Origin: Novosphingobium sp. | Lineage (GTDB): Bacteria > Pseudomonadota > Alphaproteobacteria > Sphingomonadales > Sphingomonadaceae | Assembly (NCBI RefSeq): GCF_019748365.1 | Contig: NZ_JAIEPN010000058.1 | Location: 1-64,000 of the forward strand | Length of the DNA stretch: 64,000 bases | Direction of reading: 5' to 3' | Shown here: piece after piece, positions 44,345-53,688 of the stretch | How the letters are laid out: each line of letters starts with the position of its first letter | Position numbering within the stretch: position 1 is the first letter of the stretch | The notes under the pieces: model-generated | What the model was told of the DNA's origin: nothing | What the model saw: only the letters and a program-made list of their open reading frames with translations | Databases searched by the model: none | Made by a program: the position numbers and the translations under genes

Positions 44345-44494
44345 CAAGCGTGCCACCGATTTTGTCGAATCCGTACAATTCTTATGTCCGCCAGTGATCT
44401 AATCGAATCGTGCGACCCGAAGGGCTCGGTGCAGCAATGCATTCGAGTTCTCGACTTCATGGCGGCCGTGCCCTGGCACGGTCGCCTTTTTTTT
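44345..44494 (+). ncRNA. Candidate small RNA behind a CtrA box
   Basis: The region from the CtrA site to a very strong terminator at 44461-44494 has no convincing protein-coding gene. If CtrA acts near -35, transcription would start around 44345 and give an RNA of about 150 nt ending in the GGCGGCCGTGCC stem. A short frame at 44384-44524 (starting MSASDLIESCDPKGS) exists but reads through the terminator stem and T-run, so a non-coding RNA is preferred. The 5-prime end is a guess and no known RNA family was recognised (not SRP, 6S, tmRNA or RNase P). Confidence 0.45.
44461..44494 (+). terminator. Strong rho-independent terminator
   Basis: A 12-bp stem (GGCGGCCGTGCC / GGCACGGTCGCC, one G-U pair) followed by eight T. 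It is the strongest terminator in the window, and no annotated protein gene on the plus strand ends before it, which is the main reason to propose the small RNA. Confidence 0.88.
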
Positions 44495-44592
44495 GGTCGC
44501 GCGCGTGGTGGCCGCGATCCCTGACATTTTGGGGCATGGCGCATGGCTTGCGCTGGCGCTGTCCATCGCCTAGATAACCGGAGCAGATCAGT

Positions 44593-44607
44593 CCGATTTC
44601 ACATCGG
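44593..44607. promoter_or_regulatory. Short inverted repeat before the SUF operon
   Basis: CCGAT-TTCAC-ATCGG lies 27 bp upstream of the Rrf2 regulator gene and just after a weak promoter-like pair (TTGCGC 44548-44553, 17 bp, TAGATA 44571-44576). It is a candidate operator for the Rrf2 protein itself. Prediction only. Confidence 0.3.
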
Positions 44608-44633
44608 GCGGAATTTTTCCGGGAACAGCCGCA

Positions 44634-45073
44634 ATGCGACTTTCAAGCATGGCCGACTATGCCGTGGTGACGATGACCGCCGCCGCGCGTCATTGCGGGC
44701 GCCATGGCGCCGGTGAGGCACGGGTGTCGGCGCAGCAGCTGGCCGACGAGACCGGGCTGCCGGTGCCGACGGTGCAGAAGCTGGTGAGCAAGCTGGCCGC
44801 GGCTGGGTTGCTCAAGTCGTCACGCGGGCTGGGCGGCGGGCTCAAGCTGGCGCGGCCGGCGGCGGCGATTTCGCTCGCGGATATTGTCGAGGCCGTCGAA
44901 GGCCCGATCGCGATGGCGCCGTGCAGCGTGCATGGTCGCCATGATTGTACGCTGGAAGCCGATTGCACGGTGCGTCCGCACTGGCCGCAGGTTGACGCCG
45001 CACTGCGCGGGGCGCTCGCCGGCGTGCCGCTGACGCAGCTGACGCGCCCGGTCCCACGCGCTGAGGTGACGGC

Positions 45074-45077
<4 letters not shown>
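44634..45077 (+). CDS. Rrf2 family Fe-S regulator of the SUF operon
   Basis: A 147-residue Rrf2-type transcription factor. Winged-helix domain with [58 protein letters not shown], followed by three Cys in [23 protein letters not shown], the pattern of cluster-binding IscR-type proteins. It is the first gene of the SUF operon, overlapping sufB by 4 bp (ATGA), so it most likely senses cluster status and regulates its own operon. The group is annotated as SUF system Fe-S cluster assembly regulator in alphaproteobacteria. Confidence 0.92.
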
Positions 45078-46551
<1,474 letters not shown>

Positions 46552-46555
<4 letters not shown>

Positions 46556-46935
46556 GCGAGCCGAGATACTTCGACATTCCGATCCGCTTTGAGCCCTGGG
46601 AAGGCAGTCCGCAACCAGTCTTTCGAGAGAAGACCAAGACGCCGTTTTCTGCGGAGGAAGTCAGGCAAGAGGGCGTGGCTGATGGATCGGAGCGGCAGGC
46701 GCACTTCGAAAGGCAATTAAAGCAGATCAGCGAAGTGATGCCTGATGGGCGCATTCCGGTGTTCAGTCGGTGGCAGGATGGTGTAAAGCGCCGTGTCGAT
46801 TTGGGCTGCGTTGGTCACGCCTTGGCGCGCAATGTCATATTGCCTCCAGAAGACGATCGCTTTCTGAAGTATGTCACTCACATTCAACTGAATCCAGGAT
46901 GGCAAGCTCCTGCTGAAGGCGAGTCGGTCGGGTGA
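46552..46935 (+). CDS. Unrecognised low-GC gene inserted after sufB
   Basis: A 127-residue hydrophilic protein, not recognised. It starts with GTG overlapping the sufB stop (GTGA) and ends in the same way against the next gene. It has blocks [45 protein letters not shown] and a C-terminal [17 protein letters not shown]. Its G+C is about 55 percent by hand count, lower than its neighbours, and it uses codons rare here (TTA, ATA, AAA). It is flanked by 14-bp direct repeats. These signs point to recent gain. It has no visible link to Fe-S assembly. Confidence 0.65.
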
Positions 46936-46936
46936 G
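46923..46936. repeat. Direct repeat, copy 2, at the end of the low-GC gene
   Basis: Identical to 46543-46556. The repeat forms the stop of the low-GC gene and the GTG start of the GNAT/DUF559 gene. Confidence 0.85.
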
Positions 46937-47930
46937 TGATGCGATGACCCTTACCGTGCGCCCGGTGGCAGCCGATGACGCCGCCGAACTCGCCGACCTG
47001 CTCAACGCCGTGATCGCTGCGGGCGGGACGACCGCGCTGCAGGAGCCCTACACGCCTGAAGCGCTCGATGCGGCTTATCTGACTGGGCCCAATGTCCATT
47101 GCTGCTTCGTGGCGGAGGACGAGGACGGCACGCTGCTCGGTTTCCAGACGCTGGGGCGCTATCCGGGCCTGCCGGAGGATGCTGGCGATATTGGCACGTT
47201 CGCACGGGTCGGCGGCACCCAGCGCGGGATCGGTTCGGCGCTGTTTGCCGCGACGGCAAAGCGCGCCGCCGAACTGGGCCTCGGCGCGATCAACGCGACG
47301 ATCCGGGCAGACAACACCGGCGGCCTCGCGTTCTATACCAAGCAGGGCTTTGCCGATCATGGTGTGACGCCGGGCGTACCGCTCAAGGATGGCACGCCGG
47401 TGGACCGGGTCCACAAGCGCTTTGTGCTGGCGGCGGAAGCGCCGGCCAAGCGCAAGCTTTCGCTGCGCTTCGGCGAGACCGACGCGCCAACGTTGCAGAA
47501 GAAAGGTCGCGGCTGGGCGATTTCCGAGAAGCGGCTTGATGCCCTGCACGAGCGGGCGCGCGAAATGCGCCGCAATCCCAGCGATGCGCAGGAGGCCCTC
47601 GCCGAGGCGCTGACCCGCGTCGAGACCGGCGGCTACAGCTTCAAGCGGCAGGCGGTGATCGGCTCGGCGATTGTCGATTTCGCCTGCAAGCAGTTGATGC
47701 TGGTGGTCGAGGTCGATGGCGATGCCGATGCGGCCTTCACCGCCGCCCGCGACAAGAGCCTGACCGAAGTGGGCTACCGCGTGGAGCGCATCGCCGCCGC
47801 CCAGGTGCTCGCCGATCCTGATGCTGCCGCGCAGCGCATTTCCGATGCGATGCGCAGCATCCACACCGAACGCCGCGCCAAGCGGTCCGCAACACGCCGG
47901 CCTGCGCCGCGCTCACCCCGGAAATACTGA
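46932..47930 (+). CDS. GNAT acetyltransferase fused to a DUF559 nuclease-like domain
   Basis: A 332-residue two-domain protein. Residues about 6-170 are a GNAT fold with the acetyl-CoA loop GGTQRGIGSALFAATAKRA and NATIRADNTGGLAFYTKQGF. Residues about 205-310 match DUF559, a relative of very-short-patch-repair endonucleases: AREMRRNPSDAQEALAEAL, YSFKRQAVIGSAIVDFACKQ and LVVEVDGDAD. The D and ExD positions are kept, but the His that usually follows the EVDG motif is replaced (GDAD), so nuclease activity is uncertain. Start GTG 46932 or ATG 46944. It overlaps sufC by one base. A DNA-repair-like domain inside a SUF operon is odd; a role in it is not known. Confidence 0.85.
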   Translation: MSDAMTLTVRPVAADDAAELADLLNAVIAAGGTTALQEPYTPEALDAAYLTGPNVHCCFVAEDEDGTLLGFQTLGRYPGLPEDAGDIGTFARVGGTQRGIGSALFAATAKRAAELGLGAINATIRADNTGGLAFYTKQGFADHGVTPGVPLKDGTPVDRVHKRFVLAAEAPAKRKLSLRFGETDAPTLQKKGRGWAISEKRLDALHERAREMRRNPSDAQEALAEALTRVETGGYSFKRQAVIGSAIVDFACKQLMLVVEVDGDADAAFTAARDKSLTEVGYRVERIAAAQVLADPDAAAQRISDAMRSIHTERRAKRSATRRPAPRSPRKY

Positions 47931-48673
47931 TGCTCACAATCGAAAACCTCTCCGCCACCGTTGCCGACAAGCCGATCCTCAAGGGCCTGTCGCTCACGAT
48001 CAACGCCGGCGAAATCCATGCCATCATGGGGCCGAATGGCGCGGGCAAGTCGACGCTCGGCTATACGCTGGGCGGGCGGCCCGGCTATGAAGTGACCGGC
48101 GGCACAGTGGACTTCGACGGGCAGGACCTGCTCGCGCTGGAGCCGCACGAGCGCGCGGCGGCGGGGCTGTTCCTTGGCTTCCAGTATCCGGTCGAGATCC
48201 CCGGCGTGTCCAACCTCCAGTTTTTGCGTGAGGCGCTGAATGCGCAGCGCAAGGTGCACGGGGAAGAGCCGCTTTCGGGCGCGGCCTTCATCAAGCTCGC
48301 CAAGGAGCAGGCCGGGCTGCTGCGCTTCGATATGGACATGCTCAAGCGCCCGGTGAACGTCGGCTTCTCGGGCGGCGAGAAAAAGCGCGCCGAAATGGTG
48401 CAGATGGGCATTCTCGCGCCCAAGCTCGCGGTCCTCGACGAGACCGATTCGGGTCTCGACATCGACGCGCTGCGCATCTGCGGCGAAGGCATCAACGCGA
48501 TCATGAGGAAGCCCGACAAGGCGGTGCTGCTGATCACGCACTACCAGCGCCTGCTCGATTACGTGAAGCCCGACTTTGTCCACGTGCTGGCGGGCGGGCG
48601 GATCGTGAAATCCGGCGGGCCGGAACTGGCGCTTCAGCTTGAAGAGCATGGCTATGAGGCGGTCGCGGCATGA
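47930..48673 (+). CDS. sufC: Fe-S assembly ATPase SufC
   Basis: SufC is the ABC-type ATPase of the SufBCD complex. The 247-residue product has Walker A GPNGAGKST, the SufC-specific AAGLFLGFQYPVEIPGVSN, signature GFSGGEKKRAEM, Walker B LAVLDETDSGLDIDAL and switch His LLITHYQRLLDYV. Start ATG 47930 overlaps the preceding TGA. The next gene overlaps its stop by 4 bp. Confidence 0.97.
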   Translation: MLTIENLSATVADKPILKGLSLTINAGEIHAIMGPNGAGKSTLGYTLGGRPGYEVTGGTVDFDGQDLLALEPHERAAAGLFLGFQYPVEIPGVSNLQFLREALNAQRKVHGEEPLSGAAFIKLAKEQAGLLRFDMDMLKRPVNVGFSGGEKKRAEMVQMGILAPKLAVLDETDSGLDIDALRICGEGINAIMRKPDKAVLLITHYQRLLDYVKPDFVHVLAGGRIVKSGGPELALQLEEHGYEAVAA

Positions 48674-49056
48674 GCTTGCTGCTTGCCCTTGCCATGGCCT
48701 CGCAGGCAGCGGAACCGGCTGCGCCGGTGGCCCCCGTTGCGGCCATGCCGGCGGCCTTCCTTGGCGAGTGGGCACCCTCTGGGGCGGCCTGCGCAGACAA
48801 ATATGCCAAACGCATTGTGACGGCGTCGATGAACACCGAGGGCGATTACTGGGGCGTGGTCAAGGCGGTCGAGACGCTGGGCGAGCGGCACATCGTGGTG
48901 CGCGAAGGCGATGACGATTTCGGCGTGTCGCTGACGGCGGACTATGTGCTGAGCCCGGACGGCAAGATGCTGGTGCTCCATGTGCTGGAACGCAGCGGCG
49001 CCAAAGTTGCCGAAGCGCCGATCCCGATGGTGCGCTGCGAGGTGACCCATGGCTAG
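48670..49056 (+). CDS. Small exported protein of unknown function in the SUF operon
   Basis: A 128-residue protein, not recognised. It has a short hydrophobic signal (MSLLLALAMASQA), a Pro/Ala linker, and a compact domain with FLGEWAPSGAACADKYAKRI and IPMVRCEVTHG; its two Cys (in GAACADK and VRCEV) could form a disulfide. It is coupled to both neighbours: ATGA overlap with sufC and an 8-bp overlap with sufD. A periplasmic protein between sufC and sufD is unexpected because the SUF machinery is cytosolic. Confidence 0.72.
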   Translation: MSLLLALAMASQAAEPAAPVAPVAAMPAAFLGEWAPSGAACADKYAKRIVTASMNTEGDYWGVVKAVETLGERHIVVREGDDDFGVSLTADYVLSPDGKMLVLHVLERSGAKVAEAPIPMVRCEVTHG

Positions 49057-49783
49057 TCTCGCTCTCCCCACCCGGAAGGATGAAGCTTACCGCTACGCCG
49101 ATCTGGCTGCGCTGGCGCCGCTTTGGCCGGTGGCGGTGCAGGACATCCGCGTCGCCGCCGGGGCGAGCGAGGCGCTGGCGATCACCGCCCGCAGCGATGC
49201 GGCAGAGGCGCGCGAACTCCTGATCACGCTGGAAGACGGGGCGAGTTTTGATCTGCGCGTGCTGAATGCCGGGCAGGCCTATGGCCGGATTGCCGTCACC
49301 GCCGTGCTCGGCAAGGGCGCTTCGTTCCACTTCGGTGCGGCGCAGCTGGGCGGCGGCACGCAGACGCTGGAGATCGTGACCGAGGTTCGCCACCTTCAGC
49401 CTGATGCGGTGAGCCGGCAGGTCGTGCGCTCGGTGCTCGGCGGGCAGGCAACGGGCACCTACCTCGGCAAGGTCCATGTCGCACGCGGGGCGATCGGGAC
49501 CGATGGCGAGCAATCGATCCGGGCGATGCTGCTCGAGCGGACGGCGACCGCAAATGCGCGTCCGGAGCTCGAAATCTACGCCGACGATGTGAAGTGCGCG
49601 CATGGCTGCGCGGTGGGCGAGCTTGATCCGCAAGGCCTGTTCTACCTCCAATCGCGCGGGCTGCCACCGGCAGAGGCCAAGAAGCTCATGCTGCACGCCT
49701 TCATCGCCGAAGCCTTCGTCGGCGCGCCCGAGGGCGACTTGCTGACCGAAGCGGCGCTCGCGGCGCTGGAGGGCTTGCTGTGA
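49049..49783 (+). CDS. sufD: Fe-S assembly protein SufD, short form
   Basis: SufD is the SufB paralogue in the SufBCD scaffold, needed for iron acquisition. This form has 244 residues, much shorter than the 420 or so of E. coli; the N-terminal domain is reduced. The conserved beta-helix and C-terminal part are present: ARPELEIYADDVKCAHGCAVGELDPQGLFYLQSRGL and LMLHAFIAEAF. The His in CAHG and the Cys are kept. Start ATG 49049, overlapping the preceding gene by 8 bp, so truncation by frameshift is unlikely. Its TGA overlaps the GTG of sufS. Confidence 0.92.
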   Translation: MASLALPTRKDEAYRYADLAALAPLWPVAVQDIRVAAGASEALAITARSDAAEARELLITLEDGASFDLRVLNAGQAYGRIAVTAVLGKGASFHFGAAQLGGGTQTLEIVTEVRHLQPDAVSRQVVRSVLGGQATGTYLGKVHVARGAIGTDGEQSIRAMLLERTATANARPELEIYADDVKCAHGCAVGELDPQGLFYLQSRGLPPAEAKKLMLHAFIAEAFVGAPEGDLLTEAALAALEGLL

Positions 49784-51081
49784 GCGGAGTTGCTTCCTCT
49801 TCTCCCCTCCCGCTTGCGGGAGGGGTCGGGGGTGGGCCTCGCGAGGTCGCGCCCGCCGACATGCCCACCCCTAACCCCTCCCGCAAGCGGGAGGGGGACC
49901 AGTGGCCGGGGCTCGTCAACAAGGACGGCCAGCGCTGGCATTACCTCGATACGGCGGCCACCGCGCAGAAGCCGCAGGTGGTGATCGACGCCATGGCTCG
50001 CGCGATGGGCGCGGATTATGCGACGGTGCACCGCGGCGTCTACACGCGCTCGGCCGAGATGACGCTGGCGTATGAAACCGCGCGCCGCAAAGTAGCGGCG
50101 CTGATCGGCGGGCGCGAGGAAGAGCTGGTCTTCACGCGCGGCGCGACCGAGGCGATCAATCTCGTCGCGCAATCGTGGGGCGTGGCCAATCTGAAGCCGG
50201 GTGACCGCGTTCTGCTCTCGCAGTTGGAGCACCATTCCAACATCGTGCCGTGGCAGCTGATCCGCGATCGCACAGGCCTTGAAATCGACATCTGCCCGAT
50301 CACCGAGGACGGCCGGATCGATCTCGATGCGGCGGAGCGGATGCTCACACCGGCGCACAAGCTGGTGGCCTTCGCGCATGTCTCGAACGTGCTCGGCTCG
50401 GTGCTCGATGCGCCGCGCGCGGTGCGGCTGGCGCATGACGTGGGTGCGAAAATTCTGCTCGATGGCTGCCAGTCGGCGGCGCGGCTGCCGGTGGATGTCG
50501 CGGCATTGGGCTGTGATTTCTACGTGTTCTCAGCGCACAAGCTCTATGGGCCGACCGGGATCGGCGCGCTCTGGGCCAAGGCGGAGATCCTTTCGGTGAT
50601 GGCGCCGTGGCAGGGTGGCGGCTCGATGATCGACCGCGTGACCTTTGCCGAGACGACCTGGGCACCCGCGCCGCAGCGCTTCGAGGCGGGCACGCCGGCG
50701 ATTGTCGAGGCGATTGCCTTCGGCGCGGCGGCCGATTTCCTTGCTGCCAACGGCCTGGCCGAAATCCATGCGCACGAGGCGCGACTGGTGGCGCTGGCAC
50801 GCGCCGAACTCGGGCGGCTGAATGCGGTGCGGCTGTTTGGCCCTGCGGACAGCGCCGGGATCGTCAGCTTCGCGCTGGAAGGCGTGCACCCGCACGATCT
50901 CGGCACGATCCTCGACGAGGAGAACGTGGCGATCCGCGCCGGCCATCACTGCGCGCAGCCCTTGATGGAGCACCTCGGCGTACCGGCAACGGCGCGCGCG
51001 AGTTTCGGGATTTACAGCGATGAAAGCGATGTCGCGGCGCTGGTGCGCGGCATCGAGCGGACCTTAAGGATATTCGGATGA
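49780..51081 (+). CDS. sufS: Cysteine desulfurase SufS with repeat-derived N-terminus
   Basis: SufS removes sulfur from cysteine for cluster assembly, using PLP. The 433-residue product has HYLDTAATAQKPQVVIDAM, the PLP Lys in FSAHKLYGPTGIGALW, and the active Cys in RAGHHCAQPL. Normal length is about 405-410. The extra part is at the N-terminus: residues 9-39 are encoded by a pair of inverted palindromic repeats (49804-49896), giving PLPLAGGVGGG and PTPNPSRKREG. The normal protein begins about at DQWPGLVNKDG. The GTG at 49780 overlaps the sufD stop; ATG 49861 inside the repeat is an alternative start. The catalytic core appears intact. Confidence 0.95.
   Translation: MSGVASSSPLPLAGGVGGGPREVAPADMPTPNPSRKREGDQWPGLVNKDGQRWHYLDTAATAQKPQVVIDAMARAMGADYATVHRGVYTRSAEMTLAYETARRKVAALIGGREEELVFTRGATEAINLVAQSWGVANLKPGDRVLLSQLEHHSNIVPWQLIRDRTGLEIDICPITEDGRIDLDAAERMLTPAHKLVAFAHVSNVLGSVLDAPRAVRLAHDVGAKILLDGCQSAARLPVDVAALGCDFYVFSAHKLYGPTGIGALWAKAEILSVMAPWQGGGSMIDRVTFAETTWAPAPQRFEAGTPAIVEAIAFGAAADFLAANGLAEIHAHEARLVALARAELGRLNAVRLFGPADSAGIVSFALEGVHPHDLGTILDEENVAIRAGHHCAQPLMEHLGVPATARASFGIYSDESDVAALVRGIERTLRIFG
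49804..49896. repeat. Inverted pair of REP-like palindromes inside sufS
   Basis: Two 22-bp palindromes, each with 10-bp arms (CCCCTCCCGC and GCGGGAGGGG) around TT or AA, at 49804-49825 and 49875-49896, in inverted orientation with partly matching inner flanks (GGGGGTGGGC and GCCCACCCCT). The whole 93 bp can fold as one long hairpin. This is a dispersed repeat type I recognise from sphingomonad genomes, usually intergenic. Here it is within or at the start of a coding sequence and kept in frame. Confidence 0.88.
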
Positions 51082-51545
51082 ACCGGATCGAGATCGAGGA
51101 AGTCGAAGGCGTCGAACCGCCGCGCCGTGCGCGCGTCGAGGAAGCTGTGGAGACCCCTGCCGAGAAGCTGGAGCGCAAGCGCGACTATCTGGAAGGTTTC
51201 CTTGCGGAGAAGCCGGCTGATGCCGCGCCGGGCGAGCCGGGCGGGGATATCTACGAAGGTGTGATCACCGCGCTGCGCGAGATTTTCGACCCCGAGATTC
51301 CGGTCAACATCTATGACCTTGGCCTGATCTACGGTGTCGATGTGAGCCCCGAAGGCTCGGTCGTGGTGACGATGACGCTCACCACCCCGCATTGCCCGGT
51401 GGCCGAATCGATGCCCGCCGAAGTCGAGCTGCGCGTCGAGGCGGTGCCCGGCGTGCGCGATGCCGAGGTCAATCTGGTGTGGGATCCCGCATGGGACCCG
51501 CAGAAGATGAGCGATGACGCCAAGCTCGAACTTGGCATGCTCTGA
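51078..51545 (+). CDS. sufT: SUF system DUF59/MIP18-family protein SufT
   Basis: A 155-residue protein with a variable acidic N-terminus (1-55) and a DUF59 domain: IYEGVITALREIFDPEIPVNIYDLGLIYGV, VTMTLTTPHCPVAESMPAEVE with the conserved Cys, and VNLVWDPAWDPQKMSD. SufT-type proteins help maturation of Fe-S proteins in the cytosol. Start ATG 51078 overlaps sufS by 4 bp. sufA follows after 23 bp. Confidence 0.93.
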   Translation: MNRIEIEEVEGVEPPRRARVEEAVETPAEKLERKRDYLEGFLAEKPADAAPGEPGGDIYEGVITALREIFDPEIPVNIYDLGLIYGVDVSPEGSVVVTMTLTTPHCPVAESMPAEVELRVEAVPGVRDAEVNLVWDPAWDPQKMSDDAKLELGML

Positions 51546-51568
51546 AGAAGCCCCATATAGGTGAAGCC

Positions 51569-51934
51569 ATGACCACCGAAGCCCCCACCCGTACTCGCCA
51601 GCGCCCCGCCGCGGTCATCCTCACGCCCTCGGCCGAGGCGCGGATCGCCAAGCTCATGGCGAGCGCGCCGGAAGGGGCGATCGGCGTCAAGCTCTCCACC
51701 CCGCGTCGGGGCTGCTCGGGGCTCGCCTATTCGGTTGATTATGTCGAGACCGCCAATCCGATGGACGAGCGGATCGAGACACCGGGCGGCACCTTCTTCA
51801 TCGATGGCGGCTCGGTGCTCTATCTGATCGGCAGCACGATGGACTGGCAGGAAGACGATTTCACCGCCGGCTTCGTGTTCCAGAACCCCAACGCCAAAGG
51901 CTCCTGCGGCTGCGGCGAGAGCTTCACGGTCTAG
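51569..51934 (+). CDS. sufA: A-type Fe-S carrier SufA/HesB family
   Basis: A 121-residue A-type carrier protein that accepts clusters from SufBCD and delivers them to targets. The three conserved Cys are in PRRGCSGLAY and GSCGCGESF. The core ILTPSAEARIAKLM and FIDGGSVLYLIGSTMDW is typical. Start ATG 51569; a short basic N-terminus precedes the domain. It is followed by a GTG-started gene after 5 bp, so the operon continues. Confidence 0.93.
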   Translation: MTTEAPTRTRQRPAAVILTPSAEARIAKLMASAPEGAIGVKLSTPRRGCSGLAYSVDYVETANPMDERIETPGGTFFIDGGSVLYLIGSTMDWQEDDFTAGFVFQNPNAKGSCGCGESFTV

Positions 51935-51939
51935 GCCGG

Positions 51940-53277
51940 GTGCCCACCCCTATCGCCGAACTGCGCCAGCGCATCGCCGCGCAGCGCACCGACAATCCGG
52001 CGATGTATGGCGCGGTCGATTTCAGCCTTCATCCTGAACGTCTGCTGCTGGATGGCGATATCGCGGGGAGCGAACTGCGCGCCTATCCCAAGGTCGCGGC
52101 CAAGCTGCTGGAAGATACCGCGCTGATGGAGCGCATGGGCGCCTACACCGTGATGGGCGATGCCGTGGCCGATCCTTATGCCGCGCTGATGCCGCAGTAC
52201 GGTTTCAAGCGGCTGGTCGATATGCTGGTCGAGGCTTGCGACAAGGGCGTGGACAAGGTCGAGGGCGCGCCTGCCGAGCTCGTCACCTTTATCCACTCGA
52301 TGGAAGCCACGCCGGCTTGGGTGGATATGAAGCTAGTCGAGGAAGGCGCGCGCCTTCACCGGGTGAGCTTTGCCAATGTCGCGCCCTGGGCGATCCGGGG
52401 CGCCTTCATCGCGACGTTCATGAACAAGTACGCCGCGCTGCCGATGGCGCTGACGGGTACGCTGTCCAACAAGACCGCGGCGCGGCGGATCAAGGAAACC
52501 GCGACGTTCTTCGGCACATCGGTGCTGCCCGGCGCGCTTGCCCGCTCCGGCCCCGGCTTCAAGGCGGCGGCGATGGTGCGGCTGATGCATTCGATGGTGC
52601 GCTTCAACGTGCTTTCGGGCGGCAAATGGGACCAGCGCATCTACGGCATCCCGATCCCGCAGGTGGACCAGATGCCCGCCGGGCTCATCTCGGATTTCCT
52701 CATCTCGTCCAAGGTGCTGCGCGAGGGCCGCAGCGATTTCACGCCGGAGGAACGCGCGCAGATCGAGCTTTCGCGCTATCGCTGCTTCCTGCTCGGCCTG
52801 CCCGAGGAGCTGCTGGCAGAAACGCCGCAAGGGATCGTCGATGCCTGGAACGCCCGCGCGCTGACGCTGCGGGCTGGGTTCGACGAGACAACCTGCGGCG
52901 GCCTGCTCCGCGCGACATTGGATGCCGATCTGATCGATACGTCCACGCCGCAAGGGCAAGTCCGCGCCCGGCTCGAACGTTCGTTCGCCAAAGTCTATTT
53001 CATGCAGAACTTCTGCAATGGCAGCGAGAAGGCGGCGGCGCGCTTCGGCGTGACGATCCGTGCGATCGACCGGGTGCGCGCGACCGCTGTCGGCGTGGGT
53101 CTGATGGGGCAGATGCGGCTTTACGGTGTCGCCGCGAAGACGCCGGTGGTGCGGCATCTGGCGGACCAGCGACTGGTGGGCAAAGTGCGCGGCTATCTCG
53201 GCAGCCTGGGGCATGCCGAATTCACCACCGATGCCGCCAAGTACAAGCCGGTGGCCGGGGTGAAACCCGCCGCCTAG
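51940..53277 (+). CDS. MpaB/latex-clearing family oxygenase-like protein, GTG start
   Basis: A 445-residue protein of the DUF2236 (MpaB) family, which includes haem b oxygenases such as latex-clearing protein. Family blocks include EGARLHRVSFANVAPWAIRG, GPGFKAAAMVRLMHSMVRF (with the conserved Arg/His region), and YRCFLLGLPEELLAE. No signal peptide is seen. It begins with GTG 51940, five bases after the sufA stop, and is the last gene of the SUF transcript. Whether it is functionally tied to Fe-S assembly or merely carried along is unknown. Its TAG stop shares the CTAG at 53274-53277 with the convergent PilZ gene. Confidence 0.8.
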   Translation: MPTPIAELRQRIAAQRTDNPAMYGAVDFSLHPERLLLDGDIAGSELRAYPKVAAKLLEDTALMERMGAYTVMGDAVADPYAALMPQYGFKRLVDMLVEACDKGVDKVEGAPAELVTFIHSMEATPAWVDMKLVEEGARLHRVSFANVAPWAIRGAFIATFMNKYAALPMALTGTLSNKTAARRIKETATFFGTSVLPGALARSGPGFKAAAMVRLMHSMVRFNVLSGGKWDQRIYGIPIPQVDQMPAGLISDFLISSKVLREGRSDFTPEERAQIELSRYRCFLLGLPEELLAETPQGIVDAWNARALTLRAGFDETTCGGLLRATLDADLIDTSTPQGQVRARLERSFAKVYFMQNFCNGSEKAAARFGVTIRAIDRVRATAVGVGLMGQMRLYGVAAKTPVVRHLADQRLVGKVRGYLGSLGHAEFTTDAAKYKPVAGVKPAA

Positions 53278-53600
53278 AGGCGCCGCAGGCGGATCGGGGC
53301 CGGTTCCGCCAGCAAGGCATCGACTTCGCGCGAACCGAGCGGCCGGGCGAACTCCACGCCGAGCCGCGTACGGTCCGACCAGCGGATGATCGCGCGGGCA
53401 ACGACGCTGCCGAAATCGATCTCGACGAACTGGCCGCTGGCGCCATCGGCGAGGTCATTGCTCTCGATCTGGCAGCCATAGCGCGAGATATCGAAGATCC
53501 GCTGCACGCGCCCCGCGGCGCTATCGCCCGCGCGCTGACGCTGGACGCGGCGATTGTCGACCGCGGCTTCAGGCGACAGCATTCTGGCCGGCATGTGCAT
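53274..53600 (-). CDS. PilZ domain protein
   Basis: A 108-residue single PilZ domain. The c-di-GMP-binding arginines are in VDNRRVQRQRAG and the second motif is DISRYGCQIES (D/N-x-S-xxG), followed by the beta-barrel end ARAIIRWSDRTRLGVEFARPL. It is probably a small c-di-GMP receptor, although the first motif is not the canonical RxxxR in perfect form. Start ATG 53598-53600 after AAGGGGA. Stop overlaps the MpaB-like gene. Confidence 0.82.
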   Translation of the reverse strand: MHMPARMLSPEAAVDNRRVQRQRAGDSAAGRVQRIFDISRYGCQIESNDLADGASGQFVEIDFGSVVARAIIRWSDRTRLGVEFARPLGSREVDALLAEPAPIRLRRL

Positions 53601-53688
53601 AGACGTCCCCTTGCGATGGACTGACTATGCCCTGCGCGGGTAAACGCTTCCTGTTGCAGCAATGGCTAATTTCGCGTGAAAGCCGGGC

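Noticed and set aside
44384..44524. A short gene beginning MSASDLIESCDPKGS
   Set aside because: Its frame runs through the terminator stem and T-run at 44461-44494, so most transcripts would end before its stop codon; a non-coding RNA is the simpler reading.
49049..49783. sufD truncated by a frameshift
   Set aside because: The gene is short (244 codons) but its start overlaps the previous gene and the C-terminal core is intact, consistent with a natural short form.
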